DNA from: Terriglobia bacterium
GTDB lineage: Bacteria; Acidobacteriota; Thermoanaerobaculia; Thermoanaerobaculales; Thermoanaerobaculaceae
NCBI GenBank assembly: GCA_020073245.1
Contig: JAIQFQ010000020.1
Location: forward strand, 1-56,410
Reading direction: 5' to 3'
DNA: 56,410 bases
Shown: positions 35,748 through 45,208 of the stretch, piece after piece
How the letters are laid out: each line of letters starts with the position of its first letter
Numbering within the stretch: position 1 is the stretch's first letter
Notes under the pieces: generated by a model
The model's database searches: none
What the model was told of the DNA's origin: nothing
What the model saw: the letters and a program-made list of their open reading frames with translations, nothing else
Program-made: the position numbers and the translations under genes

Positions 35748-37319
35748 TCACCTGGTCTCGCTCCCGGCGACAGGTCTCGATCTTCCAATCGTCCCCGAGA
35801 GGCCCTCCAGGGCCGAGCGCAGCTCCGAATTCCGAAGCCACCAGAGCACCAGGACGAAGACCGCCAGACCGGCGCCAACATCGAAGCCGAGCCACAAGGC
35901 CGGGAGGGTTGTCGACCACGCCTTCGTCAGGGTCCACGTCGCGGCCCACGTCGCAGCCATGGCAGCACACGCTCCCGCCACCTGTGCCGTGAAAGGAAGC
36001 AACAGCGCTCCGCTGAACTGTCTCCAGCGCAGCTGGAGAAAACCACCGAGGATCACAACCTGGACCGTTGACACAACCAGGAAGGCCTGCGCCACGCCGA
36101 CAAATCCCGATGTCCGGGCTAGCGCAAGGTCGAGTGCGGCCGTGAGCACCAAGCTCCCCAGCCCCACGCCGGCCAGAAACCAGGCCTTCCTGGCGGCGAA
36201 GAGGACGTGGTTGAACAGATAGGCCACCGAGGCTGGGACGAAAGCCACTGCGTACCAGGCGCACGCCCTCGCGACGTTTCGCGTGGCTTCCGCATCGAAG
36301 GCTCCGCGTTGAAACAACACCCGTACGATCTGAACTCGAAACACGAGCACGCCGAGAGCGAGGGGTACGGCCCCCAGCAACGCCCACCGGAGTGCGGCGA
36401 GCGCCGTACTGCGGAGGCGATCACGATCGCCGCTGGCCGCGTGTCGACTCAGAACCGGGAATGCGCTCAGCGCCACCGCCATCGGAACCGTGCGCACGAG
36501 AATCTCCAGCATCTTGCTCCCGTAGCCGAGGTACGAGATGGAGCCCGCCGGAAGCAGGGACGCCACGAGTCGGTCGATCACCGGCGAGAGCTGAGTCAGT
36601 CCGGCGACGACAAGGATCGGCAGCAGGCCTCCTCCGCCGACGCCCGGTTCGGATAGGGGAACCCCGGCATTCGGCCGGAGGACGTGCAGCCCCCGCAACG
36701 CCGGGAGCAGTGCAACGAACATGGCAAGCGAACCGAGCGACCAGCCGGTCGCCAGCCCCACGAGGCCAAACGGCTTGAGCAGGAACAGAGCGCTCAGGAC
36801 GAGCAGCGCGTGGTTGAGCGAGGGAGCCAACTGAGGGAGGAGAAATCGATCCCGCGAGTACTGGATTGCGGTCAGCACACCCCGGAGGAGATCGAACAGG
36901 CTCCCGATCAGCATGATTCGAAGGAGCGCCGCGGCGCTCCTCACGGCGTCCGGATCGAGGCCCGGCGCCACAACTCTGATGGCGGGGGCCGCGCCAACCT
37001 CGAGGGCAACCACCACCACAAACGCAACCAGCGCGCTCCGCCGGACCGTGGTCGCGGCGAGGGCGGTTGCCGCGGCATCTCCGCGCGTGGTCAGGCGTTC
37101 GTTCAGGGCGGGCACCAGGAAGAACGACGAGACGGTGAGCGAGACGGTCGCCAGCAGGGTAGGCAGCGTGACGGCAACGAGGAAGATGTCCATCTCCCGG
37201 CTCGTCCCGAGAGTCGCCGCGAGCGCGACCTGCACCGCAAAGCCCAAGACAAGGGTGAGCCCCGACAGGACGAGGATCAAAGCGCTCGAGCGCAGGCGAA
37301 TCCCACCCTCTGCCGCCAT
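35748..37319 (-). CDS. MurJ/MviN-family lipid flippase
   Basis: A 523-residue membrane protein with 13-14 hydrophobic segments. It starts MAAEGGIRLRSSALILVLSG at ATG 37319 and has the family features REMDIFLVAVTLPTLLATVS, AAALLRIMLIGSLFDLLRGV and QIVRVLFQRGAFDAEATRNVA. MurJ flips lipid II; in polysaccharide clusters paralogues flip other undecaprenyl-linked glycans, and this one is probably such a dedicated copy rather than the housekeeping MurJ. It lies divergent from the WecG-like gene and precedes the truncated GT4 on the same strand. Confidence 0.85.
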   Translation of the reverse strand: MAAEGGIRLRSSALILVLSGLTLVLGFAVQVALAATLGTSREMDIFLVAVTLPTLLATVSLTVSSFFLVPALNERLTTRGDAAATALAATTVRRSALVAFVVVVALEVGAAPAIRVVAPGLDPDAVRSAAALLRIMLIGSLFDLLRGVLTAIQYSRDRFLLPQLAPSLNHALLVLSALFLLKPFGLVGLATGWSLGSLAMFVALLPALRGLHVLRPNAGVPLSEPGVGGGGLLPILVVAGLTQLSPVIDRLVASLLPAGSISYLGYGSKMLEILVRTVPMAVALSAFPVLSRHAASGDRDRLRSTALAALRWALLGAVPLALGVLVFRVQIVRVLFQRGAFDAEATRNVARACAWYAVAFVPASVAYLFNHVLFAARKAWFLAGVGLGSLVLTAALDLALARTSGFVGVAQAFLVVSTVQVVILGGFLQLRWRQFSGALLLPFTAQVAGACAAMAATWAATWTLTKAWSTTLPALWLGFDVGAGLAVFVLVLWWLRNSELRSALEGLSGTIGRSRPVAGSETR

Positions 37320-37500
37320 CGCGGGGGAGTATAAGCGCCCTGTGTCACCGAGCGGCCTTCGACTGGCGCCGGCCGGGCCTCGGCACGCGGTGAAGGTTCG
37401 CCGCGCCCGGTGTCCGCGGGCCGACCCTGGGATGCGGCCCACATCCTTCCGGTCTCGCCCGTCCTTGACAGCCGCGCCTTGCGGAGCCATCGTCTGGGCC

Positions 37501-38310
37501 GTGGCTTCGAAGGCTCCGCGTCTCAACATCCTCGGCATCGGCGTCAACGCCGTGACGCTCGACGACGCCGTCGCGACCCTGGCCGAGACCATCGAGTCGC
37601 ACTCGCACGAGTACGTCTGCGTTGTCCCCGCGCACTCGGTGATGGCCTGCGTCCGCGATCCTTCCTTGCGCCCGATCTTCAACGGCGCCGGGATGTGCAC
37701 GCCCGACGGCATGGCGATCGTATGGCTTCTCAGGCTCCACGGGCACCGCGAGGTCAGCCGCGTGTATGGGCCCGACCTGATGCTTGCCGTTTGCGAACGG
37801 TCGCTCGCCGCCGGCTGGAGTCACTTCTTTCTCGGTGGCGCCGCGGGCGTCGCGGAGGAGCTTGTCCTTCATCTCGAGAAGCGCTGTCCCGGCCTTCGGG
37901 TGGCAGGCGTTCTGTCGCCGCCCTTCCGCCCGTTCTCGGCCGCCGAGGACGACGAGATGATCGCGCGCATCAACGCCACCGGGCCGGACATCGTCTGGGT
38001 CGCCCTCGGTTCGCCCAACCAGGAGCGTTGGATGGCGGAGCACGAAGGGAAGCTCTCTGCGCCCGTCATGGTCGGCGTCGGTGCTGCCTTCGACTTTCTG
38101 TCCGGCCGCAAGGCTCAAGCGCCTCGCTGGATGCAACGGAGCGGCCTCGAGTGGCTGTTCCGGTGGGCGGACGAACCTTTGCGATTGTTCCCACGCTATG
38201 CACGCTACCCGCTCTTCGCCGTCCTGGTCCTCGCCCAGGCCCTGGGGTTGGTTCGCTACGAGACCGGCGATGCGGGTGCCCGAGGACACGCCCGGGGAGG
38301 CACACCCTGA
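37501..38310 (+). CDS. WecG/TagA/CpsF-family glycosyltransferase
   Basis: A 269-residue GT26 enzyme. It has NILGIGVNAVTLDDAVATL near the start, TPDGMAIVWLLRLHG with the catalytic Asp, GPDLMLAVC, GSPNQERWM and a C-terminal VGAAFDFLSGRKAQAPRWMQ followed by EWLFRWADEPLRLFPRY. Members transfer N-acetylmannosamine(uronic acid) to a polyprenyl-linked sugar as the second step of glycan assembly. It probably acts after the priming transferase at 38413 located 100 bases downstream. The start is GTG 37501; the longer open frame to 36913 lies antisense to murJ. Confidence 0.9.
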   Translation: MASKAPRLNILGIGVNAVTLDDAVATLAETIESHSHEYVCVVPAHSVMACVRDPSLRPIFNGAGMCTPDGMAIVWLLRLHGHREVSRVYGPDLMLAVCERSLAAGWSHFFLGGAAGVAEELVLHLEKRCPGLRVAGVLSPPFRPFSAAEDDEMIARINATGPDIVWVALGSPNQERWMAEHEGKLSAPVMVGVGAAFDFLSGRKAQAPRWMQRSGLEWLFRWADEPLRLFPRYARYPLFAVLVLAQALGLVRYETGDAGARGHARGGTP

Positions 38311-38412
38311 GACCGGCGGGTCACCCCCAGTCGCGCTGACCAGACGGCGCACGGACTCGCGCGCGGGTAGAATTTCCGGCCATCGAAGACTAGGCTGGAA
38401 CTCGGGACACTC

Positions 38413-39945
38413 ATGGCGACCGATCGGGGGACGCGGGGCATCGAGCAGCGACCCACCGCCCATTCGGCGGTCGGCGGAAACTCGTCCGCGGACGCGGCGA
38501 CCAACCGGGAACCGGAAAAGGACGAGGTCTCGCGCATCGAGCCTGCGCTCGCGCCGGCGATGAGGGTCGCGGCGCTCGCAGTCACCGACACCGCCTGCCT
38601 CGCGCTCGCAGCCGCGGCCGCTTTCGTCGTCTGGGCCGGCGGACGGCTCGACCAGCCAGCGAGCATCTATCTGCCCCTGCTCCCCGCCCTGGCGCTGGTC
38701 CCTCTCTTGAACGCGGCCACGGGTCTCTACCCGGGCTTCGGTCTCGGCCCGGTCGAGGTGCTGCGCCGCCAGTGGCGAAACAGCACCGGCGTCTTCCTCG
38801 CCCTCAGCGCCGCCACGTTCGCCTTCAAGATGCCGCAGGTCTACTCGCGCATGACGCTGGCACTTGCATGGCTCGGGAGCATCGCCCTGTTGCCCGTCGT
38901 CCGCGCGGCCGCCGTGCGCATCCTCGGGCGGCGCCCATGGTGGCCTCAGCCGGCGGTCATCGTAGGCTCCGGCACCAGGGCGATCGTCCTGGTGCACGAT
39001 CTCCAGGAGCAGCGGTCTCTGGGCTACCGGCCCGTGGCCCTTCTCATCCCGGGCGTGCAGCCTCCGATCTCCGAAGCCACGCCGAGGGCCACCGACGTTC
39101 GAGTCGGAACGGTGGAGGACGCTCCGGCGTTTGCCGCTGCGGGGGTCAAGGTTGCCCTGGTGAGTGAGCGGAGTGACGCCGGCCACGCGGTTGCGCCGCG
39201 GCTTCAGCGGGCCTTTCCGCATGTGATCGTGCTGCCCGACTCGATAGGCCTCCCGGTCGAGCACGTCGAGGGACGCAACATCGGCGGTGCGCTCGCCGTG
39301 GAGTACACGAACCAACTCCTGCGACCCTTCAACCGGTTCCTCAAGCGTTCGCTCGATCTCGCGATCGGCGGAGCCACCCTCGTGGCGGCGCTCCCGCTCA
39401 TCGGCCTCGCCGCGCTGATCGTCAAGCTCTCCGACCGCGGCCCGGTATTCTACTTTCAGACGCGCGAGGGGCTCGGCGGGAAGCTCATCCTCGTCCCGAA
39501 GCTCCGCACCATGTTCACCGATGCGGAGGAGCGCCTGCGTGCGCACCTTGCCTCCGACCCCGTTGCCCGCCGCGAGTGGGAGAGCCGCTACAAGCTCGCC
39601 CGGGATCCCCGCGTCATCCCCTGGGTGGGCGCTCTCCTGAGGAGCACCAGCATCGACGAGCTGCCGCAGCTCTGGAGCGTGGTGCGGGGGCAGATGAGCC
39701 TCGTGGGACCGCGTCCCTTCCCCGCCTACCACCTCGAGCGTTTCTCCGAGGAGTTTCGTGCGCTCCGCCGTCTCGTTCGCCCGGGGCTCTCGGGCTGGTG
39801 GCAGGTGACCGTACGGAGCGAGGGAGGGGTCGAGGAACAGCAGGCGTACGACACCTACTACATCCAGAACTGGTCGGTCTGGATGGACGCGTACATCCTG
39901 CTGCGCACGCCGGGCGCGATTCTGGCCCGTCGCGGCGCGTACTAG
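38413..39945 (+). CDS. Priming polyprenyl glycosylphosphotransferase 2 (WbaP type)
   Basis: A 510-residue enzyme. A hydrophilic N-terminal tail of about 50 residues precedes four to five membrane segments, a nucleotide-binding-like domain ([19 protein letters not shown]) and the C-terminal PF02397 domain with [50 protein letters not shown] and [15 protein letters not shown]. The arrangement resembles the galactose-1-phosphate transferase WbaP. It starts synthesis of a second repeat unit. A possible upstream signal is not clear. The ORF ends 22 bases before the second O-antigen-ligase-like gene, consistent with one transcript. Confidence 0.9.
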   Translation: MATDRGTRGIEQRPTAHSAVGGNSSADAATNREPEKDEVSRIEPALAPAMRVAALAVTDTACLALAAAAAFVVWAGGRLDQPASIYLPLLPALALVPLLNAATGLYPGFGLGPVEVLRRQWRNSTGVFLALSAATFAFKMPQVYSRMTLALAWLGSIALLPVVRAAAVRILGRRPWWPQPAVIVGSGTRAIVLVHDLQEQRSLGYRPVALLIPGVQPPISEATPRATDVRVGTVEDAPAFAAAGVKVALVSERSDAGHAVAPRLQRAFPHVIVLPDSIGLPVEHVEGRNIGGALAVEYTNQLLRPFNRFLKRSLDLAIGGATLVAALPLIGLAALIVKLSDRGPVFYFQTREGLGGKLILVPKLRTMFTDAEERLRAHLASDPVARREWESRYKLARDPRVIPWVGALLRSTSIDELPQLWSVVRGQMSLVGPRPFPAYHLERFSEEFRALRRLVRPGLSGWWQVTVRSEGGVEEQQAYDTYYIQNWSVWMDAYILLRTPGAILARRGAY

Positions 39946-39967
39946 CCTCTTGGGCTAATCTCTGGCC

Positions 39968-41647
39968 ATGAAGGTGAGACTGCCCGAGTTCCTTCCAGCG
40001 AGCGCGGTCGTCCTGGTCGTGGCCGTCCTCCCTTTTGCGGTTTTCTGGATGCCGTTCCAAGTCGGTCTGTGGGCGGTCGGCAGCGCACTCGTGGCTATCG
40101 TCGCCGCTCTGGTCGGACTGGGACGCCGTGACACCGTCCAGGCAGTCAGGAACTCACCGCACGCGGTCCGACTCGGGCTCACGCTCTATGTGGGCGCAGC
40201 GGCGTACGGCGCCGTTCTCGGCCTCGTGCTCGGCAACCCCATCCGTTACGTGGTCTCGCAAACGGCCTCGATGGCGATCCTGCCTGCCAGCTTCATCGGG
40301 TTCCGGACGGGATCCAGGCCGAGTCTCAGACGTCTCGCGACCGGCCTCGGTCTAGGCAGCATGGTTGCTCTGGGCGTGCACGTGGGGTTTCTGGTTTTGC
40401 GCGCAGGCGGCCCGGCGGTGACAGGTGAGGCTCTGCGCCTCACGTTGCCCCACGATATCTCGTTCATCGGCACCGCCGTCATGGCGTTTCTGGCTGCGCT
40501 CGTCTGGTGGGCGGAGGCACGATCGGCGTTCGCGGCCGGCGCGGTTGCTGCCTCGGGTTGCCTCCTGGTGGGAAGCATGTCGCGTGGGGCGTGGCTCGTC
40601 AGCCTGGGTGGATTTGGGCTCCTCTGGCTGCTTTCGAGGCGCCGGAGATGGTGGACGCTCGCGCTGCTTGCATCGGCCCCTCTGGCCTGCGTTGCCGTGA
40701 TCCTGGGCGCATCAGGCTGGGTCTGGGGACACGGACGGCCTCTCGTGGCATCGCGTGTCGATTTCTCTCCCCAGACGCTACCCGATAGCGTCATCGAGAT
40801 CGAGCGCGATGTCCCGGTGACGGGCGGACCAATCGAGTTGACGTTCGGCGCGAGCGGCCCCTGGACGCAGCCCCCGGTGCTTGTCGTAAAGGCCCGAGAC
40901 GGTTCCGGAAACATGACATCGCTCGCCGCCCTGACACCAAACCCCAGCGCGCCCTCGGAAGACGTGCGATCCGTTCATTTTCCCCCTATCGGGGTTATCC
41001 GTCTGGACTTCCTGGTGCGGCAAGCCGGAGGGGATAGCCGCGCGCTCCGCCTCGAGGCCCGTGAGCTTCCCGGCGCCCTCGCCGGGTGGGTTCGGACGCT
41101 TGGACTTCGCCTGCGCACGATCGGCACGGCGATCACGAAGCCGGCCGAGGACGACACCATGCAGTACCGTCTCTCGGAGTGGGCAGCGGTCCGCAGGGTT
41201 TGGTTGGGTTCCTCGCCGACCGGTTGGCTCATCGGGCGAGGGCTGGGCGCCACCGTCGAGTTTCCAAACTCTTCGTGGGATGCGCAAGGCCATCGAGTCC
41301 TGGTCCCCACCTCCAGCTACCTACACAATTTCTACGTCTTCCTCGGTTTCAAGCTCGGTCTGGCCGGGATCGCCGCGCTGGCCGGGCTGCTCATGGTCGT
41401 GGGTTGGACCTGCCGCGTTGCGTGGTCCGCCCGCTCGACCGGCGGTTCGTTGCCGCTCGCCGCGGCGGCAGCGTGCTGGTGCGCGTATCTCGCATGGAGC
41501 GTGACGTCGCCGGAGATCATCAACGCCCACACCGCGACGCTGCTGGGCGCGCTCGTGGCGGCTTCGCTCGCGGATGCGGCGCACCACCCCGGACCGCTTC
41601 CTCAGGCGGCTTCTCGCAGCCAGAGTTCGAGCATGAGGAGCGCGTAA
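39968..41647 (+). CDS. O-antigen ligase/polymerase-like membrane protein 2
   Basis: A 559-residue protein with about ten hydrophobic segments and a very large outer loop (about 255-455). The loop ends VLVPTSSYLHNFYVFLGFKLG; the HN pair just before a membrane segment marks the Wzy/ligase superfamily. The loop also contains a beta-rich insert (VIEIERDVPVTGGPIELTFG) not seen in copy 1. It probably polymerises or transfers the glycan begun by the transferase upstream. The last 46 bases overlap the 3' end of the convergent asparagine synthetase gene (41602-41647). Confidence 0.8.
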   Translation: MKVRLPEFLPASAVVLVVAVLPFAVFWMPFQVGLWAVGSALVAIVAALVGLGRRDTVQAVRNSPHAVRLGLTLYVGAAAYGAVLGLVLGNPIRYVVSQTASMAILPASFIGFRTGSRPSLRRLATGLGLGSMVALGVHVGFLVLRAGGPAVTGEALRLTLPHDISFIGTAVMAFLAALVWWAEARSAFAAGAVAASGCLLVGSMSRGAWLVSLGGFGLLWLLSRRRRWWTLALLASAPLACVAVILGASGWVWGHGRPLVASRVDFSPQTLPDSVIEIERDVPVTGGPIELTFGASGPWTQPPVLVVKARDGSGNMTSLAALTPNPSAPSEDVRSVHFPPIGVIRLDFLVRQAGGDSRALRLEARELPGALAGWVRTLGLRLRTIGTAITKPAEDDTMQYRLSEWAAVRRVWLGSSPTGWLIGRGLGATVEFPNSSWDAQGHRVLVPTSSYLHNFYVFLGFKLGLAGIAALAGLLMVVGWTCRVAWSARSTGGSLPLAAAAACWCAYLAWSVTSPEIINAHTATLLGALVAASLADAAHHPGPLPQAASRSQSSSMRSA

Positions 41648-43464
41648 GCGAGGTTCGGCCGGTTGCGGTCTCGCATGACCGTGCCTTCGACCGTCGCACG
41701 CACGAACGCCGGATCCACGTACTCCGCGACCCGACTTCCACGGGCCAGGAGGGCGTCGTGCACGAGCTCGCGGAGGTCTCCTGCCAGCCAGGCCTCGAGC
41801 GGGACCTCGAAACCCCGCTTCTTGCCCTCGACCACCTCCTTGGGCAGACGGTCGCGGTACGCGTCGCGCAACACCGCCTTCAGCCGGCGGCCGCGCACGC
41901 GGTGCGAGACGGGGAGGCGGAGCGCAAACTCAGCCACCTCGTGATCGAGGAGCGGCGACCGGCCCTCGAGGGACGCCGCCATCGTCGCCATGTCCATCTT
42001 CACCAGGAGATCCGACGGCAAGTTGATCCGCAGGTCGCCCGCCACCTGCGTGTCCATGGCCGACAACCCCGATTCAAGCTGCTCCTCGAGCCATGCCTCG
42101 GTCGGCCTCTGCGGCGCCGCGCGCCACACCGGTGCCTTGTCCTCCTCGAGCAGCAGGTCCGCGGTCCAGACGAGGTAGCGCTGACCTGGCGAAAGCGACA
42201 CCCCGCGCCCGAATCGCTGGAGCAGGCCCGCCGCAGAACGCCGTCGGGTCGCGGCAAGGCGCGAGGCCGCGGTCCGGACGACAGCGCGCGCCCCCGGCAC
42301 GCCGGCCACGCTCCCCAACGCCTTCGCGGCCAGGTACCTTCTGTAGCCGCCGCACACCTCGTCGCCACCGTCGCCGTTGAGGACGACCGTGACGTGCTGG
42401 CGCGCCAGCCGAGAGACGGCCAGGCTCGGGACTGCGGACGAATCGGCGAACGGCTGGCCGAAGTGGCGTGCAATCGCCAGGATCTCATCGCGGGGGGCGA
42501 CGCGAAGCGGCAGCACGATGTTTTGGACTCCGAGCCCCTCCGCGGTACGACGGGCGACCGGGGCCTCGTCGAGCTCCTCGTCCGCGACGGATACCGTGAA
42601 CGTGCGCACGTTGCCGCCCAGATGGTGCGCCGCCTCGAATGCGACCGCGGACGAGTCGACCCCGCCGGAGAGGAATACGCCCACGGGGACATCACTGCGG
42701 AGCCGGAGCCGGACCGCCTCCGAGAGCCTGCTCCGAAGTTCCTCCTGGGCATCCCTGTAGGAGACCGTGATCTTCGGCTCCAGCTCCGGACGCCAGTAGG
42801 GGGACTCGCACAGGCCTGTGCTGTCGAAGCTCAGCCGGTGCCCGGGTCGGACGGCGCGGACGCCGTCGTAGATCGTGTCCGGTTGAGGGACCATGCCGAG
42901 CGAAAGGTAGTCGTAGATCCCCTGCTCGCGAATGCGAGGCCTCCGCTCCGCGACGCCCACCAACGGCAGGAGTGCCTTCAGCTCCGAGGCGAACGCCAGG
43001 CTTCCGCCCGGGGAGTGCGAGAAGTACAGCGGCTTCTTTCCGAAGCGATCGCGCGCCAGAAGAAGCCGGCGCGCCCTGCGGTCCCAGATCGCGAAAGCGA
43101 ACATGCCCCGCAGCCGCGCGCACAGCGCGTCGCCCTCGTCCTCGTAGAGGTGGGCGAGCACCTCGGTGTCGCCGTTGGTGACGAGCTCGTGGCCTCGTCG
43201 GCGCAGCGCCTCCCGCAGCTCGAGGTAGTTGTAGATCTCTCCGTTGCAGACCGCGACGATGTTGCGGTCCTCGTTGAAAACGGGTTGGTCTCCGGTGACC
43301 AGGTCGATGACCGCGAGGCGCCGCATCCCGAGGGAGATGCCAGGCTCGTCGAACGTCCCTTGCCCGTCCGGGCCGCGGTGTCGAAGGCTGCGGAGAGACT
43401 CCGCCAGGCGCGAGCCGTCCGGCCCGGCGTCGCCAGGGAGGCAGACGCCGGCTATGCCGCACAT
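41602..43464 (-). CDS. asnB: Asparagine synthetase, glutamine-hydrolysing
   Basis: A 620-residue enzyme with all key residues. It starts MCGIAG (Cys2 nucleophile), has RHRGPDGQG and CNGEIYNYLELR in the glutaminase domain, FLSGGVDSSAVAFEA as a normal PP-loop, VVLNGDGGDEVCGGYRRY and the C-terminal FEVPLEAWLAGDLREL. It makes asparagine, or amidates glycan uronic acids when dedicated to a polysaccharide locus. Of the three family members in the window it is the only one with both active sites intact, so it could be the housekeeping enzyme. The ATG at 43464 is set by Cys2. It overlaps the convergent gene at its 3' end. Confidence 0.92.
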   Translation of the reverse strand: MCGIAGVCLPGDAGPDGSRLAESLRSLRHRGPDGQGTFDEPGISLGMRRLAVIDLVTGDQPVFNEDRNIVAVCNGEIYNYLELREALRRRGHELVTNGDTEVLAHLYEDEGDALCARLRGMFAFAIWDRRARRLLLARDRFGKKPLYFSHSPGGSLAFASELKALLPLVGVAERRPRIREQGIYDYLSLGMVPQPDTIYDGVRAVRPGHRLSFDSTGLCESPYWRPELEPKITVSYRDAQEELRSRLSEAVRLRLRSDVPVGVFLSGGVDSSAVAFEAAHHLGGNVRTFTVSVADEELDEAPVARRTAEGLGVQNIVLPLRVAPRDEILAIARHFGQPFADSSAVPSLAVSRLARQHVTVVLNGDGGDEVCGGYRRYLAAKALGSVAGVPGARAVVRTAASRLAATRRRSAAGLLQRFGRGVSLSPGQRYLVWTADLLLEEDKAPVWRAAPQRPTEAWLEEQLESGLSAMDTQVAGDLRINLPSDLLVKMDMATMAASLEGRSPLLDHEVAEFALRLPVSHRVRGRRLKAVLRDAYRDRLPKEVVEGKKRGFEVPLEAWLAGDLRELVHDALLARGSRVAEYVDPAFVRATVEGTVMRDRNRPNLAYALLMLELWLREAA

Positions 43465-43650
43465 CCGGCCCTCACCTTCTCCAACATCCGACGCGTGGGC
43501 GGAACCGTTTGCGCCCGGCGAGCCGATCGCGACGATGGCGGCATGACGGTCCGAGTATAGCCACTCGCCCGGAGCGCCTCGCCCCGGCGGATCGCACGGG
43601 AGATGCGGTCTCCGCGGACGGCCGGACACCGCCGGGATGGCGGAGTGCCG

Positions 43651-43679
43651 CAAAAGGAGGGGCCGCCTCGCGGCGGCCC
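43651..43679 (-). terminator. Rho-independent terminator of the sigma factor operon
   Basis: GGGCCGCC-TCGC-GGCGGCCC (43660-43679) is a perfect 8-bp stem. On the minus strand it is followed by CTCCTTTTG, a T-rich tail, about 25 bases after the last gene of the operon (stop at 43705). Confidence 0.7.
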
Positions 43680-43704
43680 AGAAGACGCCAGGATCGCCCC
43701 GCGC

Positions 43705-44163
43705 TCAGCGCAGCGGGTCGTGAAGCGGCGGCACGAGTCCGAACAGCCTGAACGCCGGCAACAGCGGAACGGCCTTTTCCGCACGGCGCATGAAGTGGAG
43801 CTTCGCGAGCTGATCCGGCCCCAGCAACCCTTCGAACCCGTCGAGATACGACTTTTCGCCGGCCTCGATCTGGTCCTTGAGGCCGTCGGCCTGGATGACG
43901 AGGGCGCCGACCGCCGTCGGGTCCGGAGTAGGCTGGTCGAGCAGACCCCGGATCTGCTCCCTGACTCCCTTGAGCTGCTCACGAAGGGGCGGGACCGTCT
44001 GCTCCCACGTCGCGATCAGGCCGTCCCACCCCGCGACCTGGTCCGCCGTGAGCCCCAGGAACTGGATGACCTCGTTCTTCGCTCCCCCGGCGATCGGCCC
44101 TTCCTGCCCCACGGCGGGGAGCGCCAGCAAGACGACAACCGCGCACAGCATTGCCTTTCTCAT
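43705..44163 (-). CDS. Periplasmic LTxxQ-like (Spy/CpxP-type) protein A
   Basis: A 152-residue exported helical protein. The signal peptide is MRKAMLCAVVVLLALPAVG followed by QEGP. FLGLTADQVAGWDGLI has the LTxxQ motif of Spy/CpxP-type periplasmic chaperones and metal-resistance proteins (PF07813-like), then long amphipathic helices rich in Gln and Glu. It likely binds misfolded proteins or metal in the periplasm. Last gene of the operon beginning with the ECF sigma factor; about 105 bases after protein B. Confidence 0.75.
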   Translation of the reverse strand: MRKAMLCAVVVLLALPAVGQEGPIAGGAKNEVIQFLGLTADQVAGWDGLIATWEQTVPPLREQLKGVREQIRGLLDQPTPDPTAVGALVIQADGLKDQIEAGEKSYLDGFEGLLGPDQLAKLHFMRRAEKAVPLLPAFRLFGLVPPLHDPLR

Positions 44164-44267
44164 GGTTCTGCCTCCTCTCCTGTGATCTCGGACCGCTTGT
44201 ACTGCAGCCGCACACCGGCGGCGGCCCTCCGAGGGCGCCCTCGGTCGGCCTGCCGCCTCCCGACGGG

Positions 44268-44759
44268 TCAGTCTTGCCAGCGGCGTTGCTGCTGGTTGCG
44301 CTTCAGGCCCGCACCCGGAGTGGGCTGGGCGCCTTCCGAGCTCTCTTCGCGCCTCTCCCTCACCAACTCCTGAAGTCGGCGCCACTGGTCGGTGGCCATG
44401 ATCGCGCGCACCTTGAGCAGCATCTCGAAGCGCTCCGCCTCGAGCCTCTGTCGCGCCTGCTGGAGTACGCCGAAGGCGATGCGGGCTCTCTCGGATTCGA
44501 AGGGCTCCGCCTCGGACGCGGCCTGGAGGTCGAGCGTCGCCTTGTCCACGGACGCCTTGAGGTCGATCATTGCCTTGGCGTGCGGGTACGTCGCGGCGTT
44601 CAGCTTGCTCACCTGCTCCGGCGTGATGCCGAGTCGCCCGGCGATTCGCGGTCGTTCCCACCACTTCCCGACAGGCACGCTGAAGGGCTGGGCGGAAGCA
44701 AACCCGCCCGCACACACTAGAAGCGAACCCAGCAACCAACTCGCTGCACGGCCACTCAT
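44268..44759 (-). CDS. Periplasmic LTxxQ-like (Spy/CpxP-type) protein B
   Basis: A 163-residue exported protein. Signal peptide RAASWLLGSLLVCAGGFASAQ; the mature part has AGRLGITPEQVSKLNAATYP, the motif ITPEQ in place of LTxxQ, and then charged helices ending LKRNQQQRRWQD. The start ATG (44759) overlaps the anti-sigma factor stop (ATGA), so the two are co-translated. Probable role as in protein A: envelope stress or metal response under the control of the sigma factor. Confidence 0.75.
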   Translation of the reverse strand: MSGRAASWLLGSLLVCAGGFASAQPFSVPVGKWWERPRIAGRLGITPEQVSKLNAATYPHAKAMIDLKASVDKATLDLQAASEAEPFESERARIAFGVLQQARQRLEAERFEMLLKVRAIMATDQWRRLQELVRERREESSEGAQPTPGAGLKRNQQQRRWQD

Positions 44760-45208
44760 GACCAGCTCCCTTCTCCGTCCGCCTCGGGGGCGGGGACGAC
44801 GGCTTCGACGACCTCCTCGGGAGCCGCTGCGCTCAGAGGGTCCCGTGAAAGAACGTCGTCCACCTCGGTGAGAACGGCATCCGTGTCGATCTTCGGCCGC
44901 GACACGAGCTCGCTCCGCAACAGCGGAAGCAGGCTGAGCACCACGACCGCCGCGGCCGCTGCGACCCACCGCACCCAGTGGGGCCTCCGGCCCGCGCCGC
45001 TCCACGCCGAGAGCGCCCGCTCGCGGATCCGCGCCCGGGTCGTCTCGTCGGGATCTTCGCCGCACGCGCCGTTCACGGCCGCCAGGAACGAGTCGCGACG
45101 CCGGCGGCAGACGAGACAGGACGCGAGGTGCGCCGCCGCCCCTGCGGGCACCTCCTCGCCGATCAACGCGAGGTCCACCTCGTCGTCAGTGAGATGCTCG
45201 ATGCTCAT
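44756..45208 (-). CDS. Zinc-finger anti-sigma factor
   Basis: A 150-residue protein with a zinc-binding anti-sigma motif H27-x3-C31-x2-C34 (AAHLASCLVC) near the N-terminus and one transmembrane helix (VRWVAAAAAVVVLSLLPLL, about 78-96), followed by a periplasmic tail. Such proteins hold an ECF sigma factor inactive until a signal arrives. Its ATG overlaps the sigma stop (ATGA at 45205-45208), the usual arrangement. It is likely to inhibit the sigma factor encoded just upstream. Confidence 0.85.
   Translation of the reverse strand: MSIEHLTDDEVDLALIGEEVPAGAAAHLASCLVCRRRRDSFLAAVNGACGEDPDETTRARIRERALSAWSGAGRRPHWVRWVAAAAAVVVLSLLPLLRSELVSRPKIDTDAVLTEVDDVLSRDPLSAAAPEEVVEAVVPAPEADGEGSWS

Noticed and set aside
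37345..39732. Very long minus-strand frame opposite the WecG-like and WbaP-like genes
   Set aside because: The plus-strand proteins have full family motifs; the antisense translation is charged low-complexity sequence with no domain, as GC-rich third positions produce.
43464..43653. Longer start for the canonical asparagine synthetase at 43653
   Set aside because: The active-site Cys must be exposed at the N-terminus after Met removal, which fixes the start at 43464.
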